From Theobroma cacao (lineage: Eukaryota; Streptophyta; Magnoliopsida; Malvales; Malvaceae), in contig NC_030851.1 of NCBI RefSeq assembly GCF_000208745.1, forward strand, positions 32,701,833-32,765,832: DNA of 64,000 nucleotides, written 5' to 3'. Both the position numbers and the translations under genes were made by a program. Numbering within the stretch: the first letter of the stretch is position 1; each line of letters starts with the position of its first letter. Below, in pieces: positions 10,001 to 22,849 of the stretch. The notes beneath the pieces were generated by a model. That model did not search any database, was not told the DNA's origin, and saw only the letters and a list, made by a program, of their open reading frames with translations.

Positions 10001-13000
10001 CATTTCAGACTTTTCAATAACTATTGGAGCAATCTTAAGAGAAAAGCAGGATTATCTTTTATTAATGTGTATATGTAAAGAATGAATTTGTAGCTTTCTT
10101 CCTCCTTCAAGCAATTTGTTTACTAGTATCAAATAACTTTCCCTTATCATAGGAGGAATATGAAGCAGCTCGTGCGGAGCTATTGAAGGAAATAGCCAGG
10201 GGTGCTTCTGTGGACGACATCCGAGCAAAACTAACAAAAAGAAATGGCCAAGAATATAAGGAGACTTCTATTCATGAAACAAAGAACAAAATACCTGATG
10301 ATCTTGTCCAAATACAATCCTATATACGGTGGGAGAAAGCAGGGAAGCCGAATTATTCCCCAGAGCAACAACTTGTAATTTCTGATCTCTTTCTGACTGG
10401 ATTTTCAGAGTCTTTTTTGTTTCAAGTCCTTATTTATTAAAGCAAATAGGATCAGGTGATACCTCATTTAAATTTTAAAGGTTAATGAGGGTCTCAGCCA
10501 TTGCTTGTATTGTAAATTTACTGAAGCAATGTTTCAATAATTAGAGGGAATTTGAGGAAGCAAGGAAAGAGTTGCAATCTGAACTAGAGAAAGGTATAAC
10601 TCTTGATGAAATTCGAATGAAGATTACTGAAGGAGAGATAAAGACTAAGGTCTCAAAGCAACTGCAGACCAAAAGATATTTTAGTGTTGAACGAATTCAG
10701 TGCAAGAAGAGGGACTTGATGCAGCTTCTTGATAAGCATGCAGTAAAATCTGTAGAGGAAAGTATATTTGTTGAACCAAAACCATTGACAGCAGTTGAAC
10801 TCTTTGCTAAGAAAAAGGAACAGGGTGGCAGCTCTGTTCGTAACAAGAAAATTTACAAACTCGGTGGGAAGGAGCTTTTGGTAAGCTAACACATATTTCT
10901 TTGATTTTACCTTCCCTAGTTAAGGATGTTCACTTGCAAAAAGTTTTTAAAGTTTCAACTCCTTCCAATTGTTCCAGGTACTTGTAACCAAATCTGCTGG
11001 TAGCACAAAGATTCACCTAGCTGCAGATTTTGAAGAACCACTTACCCTTCACTGGGCTCTATCCAAGAAGGCTGGCGAGTGGCTGGTAAGATCCCCTAAA
11101 CTGTTACACTCCTCAGGTAGACATTGGACTTTGGAATTGAATCACTATTTCTTTCATGTAAATCTGAAGACTACTTTATGTGAACATTTTTCAGCTACCA
11201 CCTCCTGGTGTTCTCCCTCCTGGTTCAGTTTCTTTAGATGGAGCTGCTGCATCACAATTTTCAACAAGCTCTTTTGCGGATCTTCCTAAACAGGTTCACC
11301 GAGTAGATTTCAATCTTATCATGCGTGCCTTAGGGCTGAAGTCTGATAATATACGCAAGTTAGGTTTACTGAGATTTAACATATAATAAGATGCACAAAA
11401 CTGTCCTTTTATTTCTATCCTGTATCATCTTTAGGTGCAATGCTTGGAGATACAGATTGAGGATGATACTTTTAAAGGGATGCCTTTTGTTCTTCTGTCT
11501 GGTGGGAAGTGGATAAAAAATCAAGGCTCCGACTTCTTTGTGGAATTCAGCCAGAGAATTAAGCAAGCTCAAAAGGTTGTTTCTCCCCGTGATTTTTAAC
11601 CAAGAAATTTTTTGGGTCTATCTATATGTTTTGCATATATTATTTTCAAGTTGGTGGTGCCTCCCTGTATGATTAACTGTATTTTTCTTAAGAAAACAAA
11701 AGGATGCTGGTGATGGCAAAGGTACTTCAAAGGTTTTGTTGGATAGAATAGCAGAGAAGGAGAGTGAGGCGCAAAAGTCTTTTATGCACCGGTCAGTGAA
11801 CTTCTGGGACTATGACTTTATTTTGGTCATCAACTGTATCTCATTTTATGATATTTTGGAGTTTTTTTTGGAATAGTTATCCTTGTAGCATGCAATGTAT
11901 GTATAGTTTGCCGTTTAGCATCTGAAAGTCTACATGGGAATAGTTCTAAGAGTCCATGCCATTTGGAGCTGTATCCTTCCTGGAAAATGCGGATAATTTG
12001 TCCATATTATGCGCATATTATTGATAAAGCTAGTTACTCAAATTCAAATAAATGCAGTTTAATGTGTTCTTTTTGAGCTTTGATCATTCGTTCCTCAGAC
12101 ACCATGCTTTGAGTGTTGATTTATGATTATTTGAATCAGTAGGGCGTGCAAAAAATCCAAAGTGTAATGTGTTTTAGGAAATTTAGATTTACACGGTTCC
12201 TTATTTTTTCCGTATCTTCAATATTTGAGTTCTGATCATTAGTTCCTCAAACACCATGCTTTGAGTGTTGCTTTATCATTATTTGAATCAGTAGGGCCTG
12301 CAAAAAATCCAAGGTGTAATGTGTTTTAGGAAATTTAGATTTACATGGTTCCTTACTTTTTCCGTATCTTCAATATCATTAAAATATTTCAACTCTTTTC
12401 AAATTGGTTGCAAAGTGTATCCAGGTTCTTCAAATGTACTTGAACTGCTGTAGTCTCTGGCAAATGGATGTTTCCCTTAACTATCCCTCTACGTCCCAAA
12501 AGGATCTTGCTTAAAGCCTTAGTTGATTCTTCATTATTAGACTCTCTCTCTCTCTCTCTCTCTCTCTTGCTAAAAGCAAGACCATTGTTTTATTAAAATT
12601 TAGTTCAAACTGTGATATCTTGCATTGTAAGTTGCCTAGATATATACATGACATATAACTATTCTGATGATCATTGTTTCATTAAAATTTAATTGAAATT
12701 ACGATATCCTGCATTATAGGTTACCTAGATATATACAGGACAGATAACTATACTTGTGATAGTGGAATGATAGTAAAAAGGAGGCATATAAAGAAAGATG
12801 GATGGCAAAGCATATTGTTTTCCAGCCTTACCCGATAGTTAATATTTTCAAAATGCATGCAAACCCATGTTATTTAATATTTTCCCTTCAGTTATGCAAT
12901 AATGAACATCTTTATGATGCTTTCCATCGTGATGATGGTAGAGCTTTCGAAATCTCTCTCTCTCTCCCTCTCAGGCACACAAGTTGTTGTCATGCATGTC

Positions 13001-16000
13001 TGTTTTGCTCCTTCATATTTTGTTAATGGTTTCATGCTTAAAATGGAGGTTGCAATTTCACTCCAGCTGATTAGTCAGTTAAGTTTTAAAATCTTTGAAA
13101 TCTCTCGTAATGTACTCACATTTTACTTCACATGCGATCTTACTAAGTTTTATGCACTGTGATTATGTTCAGTTTTCCATTGTTCTTCAAGGAATAAGCC
13201 TTGCTGTTTCCCTTTTTTAGGTTTAATATTGCATCAGACTTAATGGATCAAGCCAAAAATACTGGTGAATTGGGCTTTGCCGGGATCTTAGTGTGGATGA
13301 GGTTTATGGCTACAAGACAGCTCATATGGAACAAAAACTACAATGTGAAACCACGGTACGAATTAGATTAAATTTTCTGGGTGGTCATTTTTTTGTTCAA
13401 ATTTCCTGCTCTCATGCATGATGATGATATGAATGAAAATGTAATTGTTATTTTAATTTGTGCAGCGAGATAAGTAAAGCACAGGACAGGCTCACTGACC
13501 TGCTCCAGAGTATCTATGCTACTCATCCACAGCATCGGGAGCTTTTGCGTATGATTATGTCTACTGTTGGTCGTGGAGGTGAAGGGGATGTGGGACAGAG
13601 AATTAGAGATGAAATACTGGTTATCCAGGTAAATCTTGAAGAACAGGTTACTTTCTTTTTCACTTTCTTATTTTGTATATACATGAACCGTATCTATCTG
13701 TTTCAGAGGAACAATGATTGCAAGGGAGGAATGATGGAGGAATGGCACCAGAAGTTACATAACAATACCAGTCCAGATGATGTTGTAATCTGTCAGGTAT
13801 CAGATAGGTGAATTCACTGAAAATTCTTTAGTAGTTTGCATCAGCTAACAGAACATTTCTTGCAGGCATTGATTGATTACATTAAAAGTGACTTTGACAT
13901 CAGCATCTACTGGAAGACTCTAAATGAGAATGGAATAACAAAGGAACGCCTCTTAAGTTATGACCGTGCTATTCATTCTGAACCAAATTTTGGAAGAGAT
14001 AAGAAGGATGGTCTTTTGCGCGATCTTGGGCATTATATGAGAACCTTGAAGGTCTGTTGCTTGAACCTTTATGGTTGTATACTTGTATTCATTATAATGT
14101 TCCTGATTTGCCATCAACACCTTGATGTGTGAAGGCATCTAGTCACACATCGCTTTTAAGGACTGTCATCTTTAGCTGTACTTTTATCTCATTATCCATG
14201 AAAGATGGTACATAGAGATTCCTGTTTTCGCTTTTGAGGCACAATTTTATGTTTCTTCTGTGCTCTTCTTATGCTGAAGTAATTGCCATCAATTTTTTTC
14301 CTTTGGCTCGTATATGATGCTGCATTATATAGATAATTTCTATCTAATTGTGATTTATGTGTAGGCTGTTCATTCAGGTGCAGATCTTGAGTCTGCCATT
14401 TCGAATTGCATGGGCTACAGAGCCAAGGTAATGTGAGAAATAGGCTGAGATTGCCTGGAAAAAGTATTTTTGTCAGCATTTGACAAGAGCTTTGTTTGTG
14501 TTCAGGGTGAAGGTTTCATGGTTGGGGTGCAAATAAATCCTGTAGCTGGCTTGCCATCAGGATTTCCAGTAAGTTTGACTTTAACCCTGCTTGATTTTTT
14601 TTCCCAAAACGTTGCTCATATATTTGAGATACATTCATGGCAGGAATTGCTACGGTTTGTCCTTGAACACATTGAAGATAGAAATGTAGAAGCCTTGCTT
14701 GAGGTATGTGATGTTGGATTGGATATCCATAATCACTATGCCCATTTATTTTCTCTGATATACCTTGCTTAATTTTCCTTCAACCTTCTCTCGCAGGGTT
14801 TACTTGAGGCTCGTCAAGAGCTTCGACCAATGTTGTTGAAGTCTAGTGATCGTCTGAAGGATCTTTTGTTTTTAGACATTGCCCTTGACTCTACTGTTAG
14901 GACGGCTATTGAAAGAGGTTATGAGGAGCTGAATGATGCTGGACCAGAGGTGAATCTTGTTGTCTTCACCTTATCCTGTTTAGATACATTTAGTATTTCT
15001 GTGCAATGCTCTTCACTAATTGGTATCTCTATCACAAGGTTTGGTGGATGATTTTAGTTCCAATTATGATGTATATGAATTCCTGAGTATGGTTTCTTTT
15101 GTACCTTGCAGAAAATTATGTATTTCATCACTCTGGTTCTTGAAAACCTTGCCCTTTCATTCAATAATAATGAGGATCTGATCTATTGCTTGAAGGTAAG
15201 ATACTTTGTCATACAAAATTATGATGGTTCTTATTTCTTAGGGTATCAAAGGATGCTAAGTTTATAAATTTCTTGGGGAAAATTTGATTAATGGTAACAT
15301 TTACTTATCTTTGTCAAAGGTTCTGTCAAAATTCATTTCAAATTGTATTAGAAGATGATAAAGAATTTAATCCTAAGCTCTGAGTGTAGACTTCAAGATG
15401 AATCTTTATAGTTTGAGAAGTTCTCAAATATCTCTGCTGGAAGATAACAACTCTTGATCAAGTACTACGTTGCTTTGTGGAATGAAATGTTGACATAGAA
15501 TGCTAAACACTGCATTCTAGCTGGAAATTTTTCATGCAGTTTTTTCATAGGGATGGTTTGACAGTCCATTTTCTTCAACTTGCAGAGCAACCTTAGAAAC
15601 TTAAGGAAATTCACTCTGCTTTTAATACAGGGCCAAATAGATAACAAATTTACTAAGTCACTCTTCCTTCTTCCAGTCACTAATGGTCAGATGCACCATT
15701 GAGAAATTAATTAGCATATTCACATTCATGGATTGCCTTTCTTATACTTCGCAAAAGGAGAAAGTTTCAAGAGCTGCATGAAAATGTTTTGATTATTGCA
15801 TGTCATCGTACAAACGTCTCTCTGTATGTTTAGATTATGGATAATAACTATTACTTCATTACTTATGCAGGGATGGGATCATGCCATAAGCATGTCCAAG
15901 AGTAAAAGTGCTCACTGGGCACTTTATGCAAAATCAGTACTAGACAGAACTCGCCTTGCACTGGCTAGCAAGGCTGCGTGGTACCAGCATATTTTGCAAC

Positions 16001-19000
16001 CATCAGCAGCATATCTTGGATCATTGCTTGGAGTGGACGAGCGGGCTGTATGTTATTAATTGTTTTATATCCCAAACTATGTTTGATCACTGTAAATTTT
16101 CTGCAGTTACCTTGATGTTTATCTCATTAACCAGAATGGTAAGATAAAGCGCATTCGTTGAATTTTCTTCCAGATCAACATATTTACTGAAGAAATTGTC
16201 CGTGCTGGATCAGCTGCAACTTTATCTTTACTTGTTAACCGACTTGATCCTGTTCTTCGGGAGACTGCTCATCTTGGCAGGTTGGTAGATAGTCATTGGC
16301 CTTCCAACTGACTCTTAATTAGAAAATATTGGCAGTGAAGCAATTGCTTATGCAATTATATCTATGCTCAATTCATGTAATGAGATTTTGGCATAGGATT
16401 AAAGTAATATCAGCCTGTCATTTAGTGGAACTTTCTAATGCAACTTTTCTTGTCCTGCAACAGTTGGCAGATTATCAGTCCAGTTGAAGTTGTTGGATAT
16501 GTTGATGTTGTAGATGAGCTGCTTGCTGTACAGAATAAGTCTTATGACCGGCCCACTATTTTAGTGGCAAAAAGTGTTAAAGGAGAGGAAGAAATTCCAG
16601 ATGGTACAGTTGCTGTGTTGACACCTGACATGCCAGATGTTCTATCACATGTTTCTGTCCGAGCAAGAAACTGCAAGGTGATTATTTGGTGCGTGGAGAT
16701 TTCTGTAGCTGATAATTGACTGTGTATTGACATGGACATTTTATCACCTGCAGGTTTGCTTTGCTACATGCTTTGACCCTGATATTCTGGCTGACGTACA
16801 AGCAAACAAAGGGAAATTGTTGCGCCTAAAACCTACATCTGCAGATGTAGTTTATAGGTAGTGCCATGTCTAACTTAATTCTGAATATGTCTAATACATC
16901 ATGTATCATGATGCGAAATTAAACAAATCCCTTGTTTTCATATAAGCAAAAGTAATTTAAATCTCATTCTCTCTTAGTGAGGTGAAGGAGGGCGAGCTAG
17001 CTGATTGGAGTTCAACTAACTTGAAGGGAGATAGTCCATCATCTATTGCTTTGGTCAGAAAACGGTTTGGTGGTAAATATGCCATATCTGCCGAGGAGTT
17101 TACACCTGAAATGGTTAGGCTTGTAAAATCAGATTCACTTTATCTCCATAACTTTATTTTGTTCTTCTTTCTCTTAACTTACGGAGTTACAATGCGCTTG
17201 AATATTGAACTTTTTAGAACTCTTTGGCATGCTGTAGCTCTTAACTATGTTTATGAATGGTGTATGTCTAATTTATGCATAGGGACATTTTTTTTACTAG
17301 GTTGGTGCTAAATCACGCAATATCTCATATCTAAAAGGAAAAGTACCATCTTGGGTTGGGATTCCTACATCAGTTGCCCTACCATTTGGAGTATTTGAGA
17401 CGGTTCTTGCAGATAAAATAAACAAGGTTATTCTTATCTCTAAGCTTCAATCATGCCTCCCTGTTTTCTTAACGCATGCACAACTGCGATTCGTTCACAA
17501 TAACCTCATTCAGGGTCAAATTTTTCCATTTTGTTAAGTAGCTTTTGAAACCTACATTGGTATCAAAATCAAGCTCCTGGATTTTTATTGTTGTGTGACC
17601 AAATGAGATTTTCTTAACCAGATTTCGCAAGTAAATTGGTGATATCTAAGTTTCTGATTCAGAATACAGGCCAGAAACATCTAAATCCTAATTCCTTTAC
17701 TGCCTAAATTTATAAGAACAAAAACTCAATTAAGGCAGATATTTTGCTGTTATTTACCTACTTTGGCTTCAGATTGGAGTGTGAAATTTCTTAGAGCACC
17801 GGTGCCTCTAGGTCCACTATGTCTGTAACTTAAAAAGGATTGTAAAAAAGATTATTCCAATAATAATAATTATTATAATCAATTTGCTGCTGCAAAATAT
17901 CTTCACTGGTGTTGTTGGCATTTAGGATCTCTGCTTTACTTGTCACGGTAGCCTTCTTGTCTGACAGGTTCTCTCTCATTATCTCCTCTTTAATTCAGGA
18001 AGTGAATGAGAAGTTGCAAATATTGAAGAAAAAGTTAAGAGGAGGAGACTCTGTTGCACTTGGGGAGATTCGTCAGACAGTTCTACAGCTGGCAGCACCA
18101 CCCCAATTGGTATGTATTTTACTGGTTGAGCCTAAGATGTTTCTTCTGTTAAGCCTTCATTGCCTACCTGATAGCATCATTAGAAGCAGTGATGACAGCT
18201 TGAAACGTGTTTTTGTGGAATTATTATCTGGATGGAAAATTTTAATTTGTCTAAATCCTCTGCTTGACCAAAAAACCTCCCTTCTCCCTCTCTATTACCA
18301 ATATCTCCCATGTGAATCAGAATTTTTACAAGAATTTTGTGCCATTCCTTTCTTGATAATCTGTAAAAAATTGATAGCACTTGAATCAGATTTTTTTTGA
18401 GAGGCCATTAGTCAGATATATTTCAATTTCTTATTACCTTTAGGTGCAAGAGCTGAAGACCAAGATGAAGAGTTCTGGAATGCCTTGGCCTGGAGATGAA
18501 GGTGACATTAGGTGGGAGCAAGCATGGACTGCTATAAAGAGGGTAAGCAGTTTTTCCTGCATGGAAGAGAGCATATCCTTAAAATTTTGATTTCTACATT
18601 GTCATTTTATTTGAAAAGTGTCTAATCAATAATTGTACTCCACTAACTGCAATCATAGGATTAGGACTAGCAATATCATTACATTACCTTTAATGTCCTG
18701 TTGGGTCACCTAGGCTAGCACGGTGTGTGCTAGGCAGGCACCAACTTCCTTAATTTTTTGCCAACTGCTATATTCTGTGATTAATTTCACTTTCTCTACA
18801 CTGAAAATGAATTAATTCTTAGTTTATTTTCTTTCATTAAAAATTGACTACCTTGATTTCCTAAATTATTCTTGTTTTCACATCCAATCCAAAGAGCTGA
18901 TAACTAGCACAACTTTTACTTGTAACTGGACCTTAAGTGCTTTGCATTAGTCTTTTAGATTTCTAATTTGATGTCTAGCATTGATCTATTTACATCCATT

Positions 19001-20573
19001 CTGTTTAGGTCTGGGCTTCAAAATGGAATGAGAGAGCATATTCCAGCACCAGGAAAGTCAAACTAGACCATGACTATCTCTGTATGGCTGTACTGGTTCA
19101 GGAAGTAATCAATGCTGATTATGCATTTGTTATACATACTACTAATCCATCTTCAGGGGACTCATCAGAGATCTATGCTGAGGTATGTATCTCCATTTAT
19201 CATTTTTTGTCCTGCTCTCATGTTTTTTCACCTTGAGGAAGAAAAAGTTATTACTGGCACTTCATTTGACATAGGTCGTGAAGGGACTTGGAGAAACTCT
19301 CGTTGGAGCTTATCCAGGTCGAGCTTTGAGTTTTGTTTGCAAGAAAAACGATCTCAACTCTCCTCAGGTAAAACATGCCTGCAGATTTAATACGAGATTT
19401 TACTTGATTTGGATACTGAAGCATGATATATATGAAGTTGCTATTGTTTATGCTATTAGCAAAGTAATGCAGCATAAGAGAATCATCAGTAATGCCTTTT
19501 ATCGTATTATTGACAAAATTAGATTAGATCACGAAGCTACTATCATCTCCACTAATGATTTCCAAGATATTTCAGGTATTGGGATATCCTAGCAAACCGA
19601 TTGGTCTCTTCATAAGGCATTCCATTATCTTCCGATCTGATTCAAATGGTGAAGATCTAGAAGGTTATGCAGGTGCTGGCCTTTATGATAGGTAATCTCC
19701 ATTCAAACTATCATGCACAAAGAGGGAGATGTAGATATTATTTGATATGTTTAGTTTTGTTTTTCCATTCCTCTGCTGGGGCCCAAAACAGAAATTGGGA
19801 TTGTGCCATCCTTAATGGATAACTGGTGATCGATGTCTGACATTCATTTTTGCAGAGGTACATTAGAAGCTGTGAACATTTATGGCTGGAGCAACCTCCA
19901 TCCTTCCTTTTCTTTCAATTCCTAATCTATAATTGTAACTGGTCACCAGCCTTTCATGGATGCGTAAAAACTTTTCAAAAGGCTGTGTTCATGCATGGGG
20001 CTTTGGTTATAGATTGTTTGCTAGTAACTGCTTTGCTAGTGCCTAGAGGTACCTATATAGGGCCATTTATTAATTCTTTGAAGATACGTCAGAATCTTTG
20101 AACATTTACAGCAGGAGCAACCACCACCCTTCCTTCTTCAACTCCTTAGCTATGCCTGAACACTAATCACCAGCCACTTTATCAACAAATAACGACTTTC
20201 CAAAAGGTTGATTTTCATGTATAGATCCTTGATTTAGATTGTTTGCTAGTAGCAAACGTTTATTACACTGAAAATGCCACTCTTGCCTAGTCAAGTACTT
20301 TCATATGATTTTGTGCTTCATTTTTTTTGTCAATTACCATGCTCAGTAATACATTTGTTTTTGTGCAGCGTGCCCATGGATGAAGAAGAGAAAGTTGTGC
20401 TTGATTATTCATCTGACCCATTGATAAATGATGGCAACTTTCAACAATCAATCCTTTCTAGCATTGCTCGTGCAGGAAATGCCATCGAGGAACTGTATGG
20501 TTCTCCACAAGACATTGAAGGTGTCATCAGGGATGGGAAAGTCTATGTTGTCCAGACAAGACCCCAGATGTGA
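7044..20573 (+). CDS. GWD1: Alpha-glucan water dikinase 1, chloroplastic (starch-phosphorylating enzyme)
   Basis: Uses ATP and water to put phosphate on C6 of glucosyl residues in starch, loosening the granule for breakdown; acts in the plastid. The joined exons give 1470 residues, matching the family (potato enzyme about 1464). Visible in order: a Ser/Thr/Arg-rich transit peptide (about 1-75); first CBM45 starch-binding module with its HWGG tryptophan at about W137; a duplicated 74-residue helical unit (about 227-374); second CBM45 with LHWALS at about W465; phosphohistidine domain with catalytic His about H1074 in VLSHVSVRARN; directly after it the CFATC motif (about C1085 and C1089), the cysteine pair known to make the potato enzyme redox-sensitive; and the C-terminal nucleotide-binding domain with FRSDSNGEDLEGYAGAG, ending VVQTRPQM. 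The start was chosen because it opens a typical transit peptide just after the 5' UTR acceptor. No broken exon found. It is convergent with the SOUL gene downstream. Confidence 0.97.
7815..7839. repeat. (CT)n microsatellite in GWD1 intron
   Basis: A run of about a dozen CT units inside the intron between coding exons 1 and 2. A second CT run lies at about 12543-12567 in the 1.4-kb intron. Confidence 0.9.
12075..12376 (+). repeat. Tandem duplication, about 152-base unit, in GWD1 intron
   Basis: Two head-to-tail copies (about 12075-12226 and 12227-12376) share long identical stretches such as ACACCATGCTTTGAGTGTTG and GTGTTTTAGGAAATTTAGAT, with scattered substitutions. They lie in the largest GWD1 intron (11792-13220). 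No coding or RNA motif seen. Confidence 0.85.
12581..12755 (+). repeat. Second tandem duplication, about 89-base unit, in the same intron
   Basis: Copies at about 12581-12666 and 12670-12755 both run from (A)CCATTGTTT or ATCATTGTTT through ATTAAAATTTA and CCTAGATATATACA to a shared GATAACTAT-like end. It follows the CT microsatellite. Slightly more diverged than the 152-base pair. Confidence 0.8.
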
Positions 20574-22031
20574 TCCCTCTTGTTTCTTTACAATATTTCT
20601 TCTTTTGGCAGTGTTTTTGCCCATGCCAAGGTTGTAAAAATGAGAAAAAAAATAACAGACAGCAGCTGAAAGAAAAGGAGAGCCGATGAAAATAAAAAGG
20701 AAAATAGTTGAAAATAAGAGTAAAAGAAAATGGGAGGAAAAGAATAAAGACTATTAAACCAGAGAACTAGAAGATCGTACGTAATATTTACCCAGGGTGT
20801 GGCCTGCTAGGTGCTTGCTGGCACCCTGCTTCAACGCTTGTAGCAGTAACCTTATAGTGGTAGGGGATGGGAATTGCCTATTTGTTTGGTACCTTCTTCG
20901 CCAGGACGTTGTAATATGAAGATACCCTCTTATATACGTACCGCAACTGTTTTCAATTGCATGTTGTTATCGGGTGAGATAATGTTCCGAGGTGAATGGT
21001 TCAAAAAGAAAATGCTTTCAGGTCAAATTTAAGTAACAAGTCATAATATGTATTAGCCAGTTTTAACTGTTTAAGATGCTCCGTTGAGAATGATTGGAAA
21101 ATCGGAACGTAGGAACATTTTAATTTAAAGAAAGCAAGAGTGTGCATGCAATTTTCAACATTTATCAATAAACTACTCTAAAATGAAGTGTTTGAAGTTC
21201 ATTCATCCTCTCGAACATCAACCTGATACCTGCCAAAATATTAACCTGAAAGGGAAGAGGAATAAGTGTATATTATTTCTTTTTAAATTTTTTGTTTACC
21301 ATTTAACATTTGTTCAATAAAAAAAATTCAAATCGGTGCACTGTTTTCTACATGCAAGCTTATAAAATAATGCCAAGTAGTACAGAAAAGTGATAATGAT
21401 TTTGGATTTGTGGTTAAATGACAAGTTCTGCACCTACAGAAAATACATCAATTTCCTAGTAAGAATTACCTCAAGAGTTTGGCGTGCAGCTAAATGACAG
21501 CATCTAACCCAAGCTACTACTTTTATTTTCATTTTCTAACTTGTTTTAATATGTTCTCTTTCTTATTTATTTAATTTTTTAATTAAAAAGAAAAAAAAGA
21601 AACTCCTTTAAGATGATGAAGTTGCAAAAAGTGAGCCCCTCCAGGGGATCCGCTTTTGATACTGATATTGTACTCTCTCTACTGTTTCTTTATGAAGTAT
21701 TTGTACCAATTGCAAAGTATAAGAATTTGAGAACAGTGTTGCGGTTAAAGAGCATAATGATCACTCCTCACTTCAGAGTTGAGAAAATCCGATCATGTCC
21801 GCTCTGCAGCAGCCTGCAAGGTGTAACTCAAAGACATCTTGGTTGGAAGCAAACCTTACTGAACATTTCATTTATTAAAATCTTTTTAGACAGCGTGGTA
21901 TTTAAAACATGCTTGAATTTTCTCACACAAATGCTCTGAGATCCCAACGTCAACAAATTTACATTCAAACACAATTATTCATCCCTTCCACAAGCAAATT
22001 TATTGATAATTGTTGCTACTAGCTGTTATAG
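20574..22031. other. Tail-to-tail intergenic region, GWD1 and SOUL gene
   Basis: Holds the 3' ends of two converging genes. An AATAAA-like signal (GAATAAAGAC) near 20743 could serve GWD1. No further coding region supported. Confidence 0.5.
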
Positions 22032-22790
22032 CTAGACTGGACAGCCCTCTGCGGCGAAACCTGATACATCCATCCACACCTCATTTATGCGCCCAGTGGG
22101 ATGTTTTGAAGCATTGTACTGCGCAATGCTGTAGTTATAGTTGTTTTCCGCTGCTTGCTTTAACCCTGGCAAATGTTTACCAAGGCTAGAAAGCAGAGCA
22201 TCTTTCTCTTTGTCGACGTTGTCGTCCCTGGCATATCCAGGAAACATTCTGACTGCAATACAGTGACTCTCCCACTTGTCCAACTGCAAATTCAATTCAG
22301 CGGAGGGCTGTGGAGGGGACGTTTGGTCAAATGTTGGAGGCAGATAATACCTTACAATATATGCAGACCCGTGGGCTGATGGGGTGACGCTTGTTAAAAC
22401 AGGAGCAGTCATTAAAAATTGGGTAGCGTTAAGGTTATCCCCATGAATATACTGATACAACCTGAAACAAGCAATACAATGATAAAGAAAGAACAAGGTG
22501 AGAATTTAATAGTGTCCACATTTACTAGGGAAAAGTTAGTAGGAGGTGAATATACGAGTAGGAAACCTGTGAAAGCCATCTCTGGTGGAATTCTCAAAGG
22601 AAGTCCCATAGACAAGAGCAGACATCCAGGACATTTCTTCGTACAATCTTACTTCAAAATCAGATTCTAAGTGCACCACTCTGAATTGTGGAGATTCAAT
22701 CGTGTAGGCTGAAATTAGCACGAAACACTTAGCACTTGGATAACTTACTGCCGCTGTCATTGTCACTATCAAGAGAAACAGCTTTTCCAT
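22032..22790 (-). CDS. SOUL family heme-binding protein
   Basis: Two exons on the minus strand, 22790-22567 and 22461-22032, joined across a 105-base GT-AG intron, give 217 residues, the usual size of plant SOUL proteins. The N-terminus (MEKLFLLIVTMTAAVS) looks like a secretory signal peptide. The mature part begins with IESPQFRVVHLESDFEVRLY, the typical opening of the SOUL beta-barrel, and continues with LMTAPVLTSV, YYLPPTF, a CIAVRMFPGYA stretch and a C-terminal GRINEVWMDVSG. Family members bind tetrapyrroles or heme; the physiological role of the signal-peptide group in plants is not well defined, and I do not infer one. Intron junction: CACAG|GTTTCC, with acceptor TTTCAG|GTTG. No damage seen. 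Confidence 0.93.
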
Positions 22791-22839
22791 TCTTTGATTG
22801 TTTTTTCTTGCTGTATAACGATGAGTGCCTTAGCCCTGG

Positions 22840-22849
22840 CTTATATAAC
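22840..22849 (-). promoter_or_regulatory. TATA box of the SOUL gene
   Basis: On the minus strand the sequence reads GTTATATAAG about 50 bases upstream of the start codon at 22790, a suitable distance for a TATA box with a short 5' leader of roughly 20-25 bases. Confidence 0.6.

Larger units (their letters stand above)
6560..20573 (+). other. GWD1: GWD1 exon map
   Basis: 5' UTR exon about 6560-6677; UTR/coding exon from 6978. Coding exons: 7044-7325, 8574-8615, 8766-8875, 9000-9078, 9166-9257, 9355-9508, 10153-10374, 10545-10880, 10978-11085, 11195-11293, 11435-11575, 11703-11791, 13221-13355, 13466-13628, 13707-13796, 13866-14051, 14365-14427, 14506-14568, 14644-14703, 14797-14949, 15112-15195, 15871-16047, 16174-16280, 16464-16677, 16754-16857, 16978-17113, 17301-17426, 17999-18109, 18444-18542, 19009-19182, 19275-19367, 19576-19691, 20369-20573. 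They sum to 4413 bases (1471 codons with stop). Every junction keeps the frame, and all donors are GT except the one after 9508, which is GC (AAG|GCAAGT). Boundaries were read by eye from family conservation and splice signals. Confidence 0.9.

Noticed and set aside
14192..14479. Minus-strand 95-codon frame within GWD1
   Set aside because: Shadow frame spanning a GWD1 intron and exons, without motifs.
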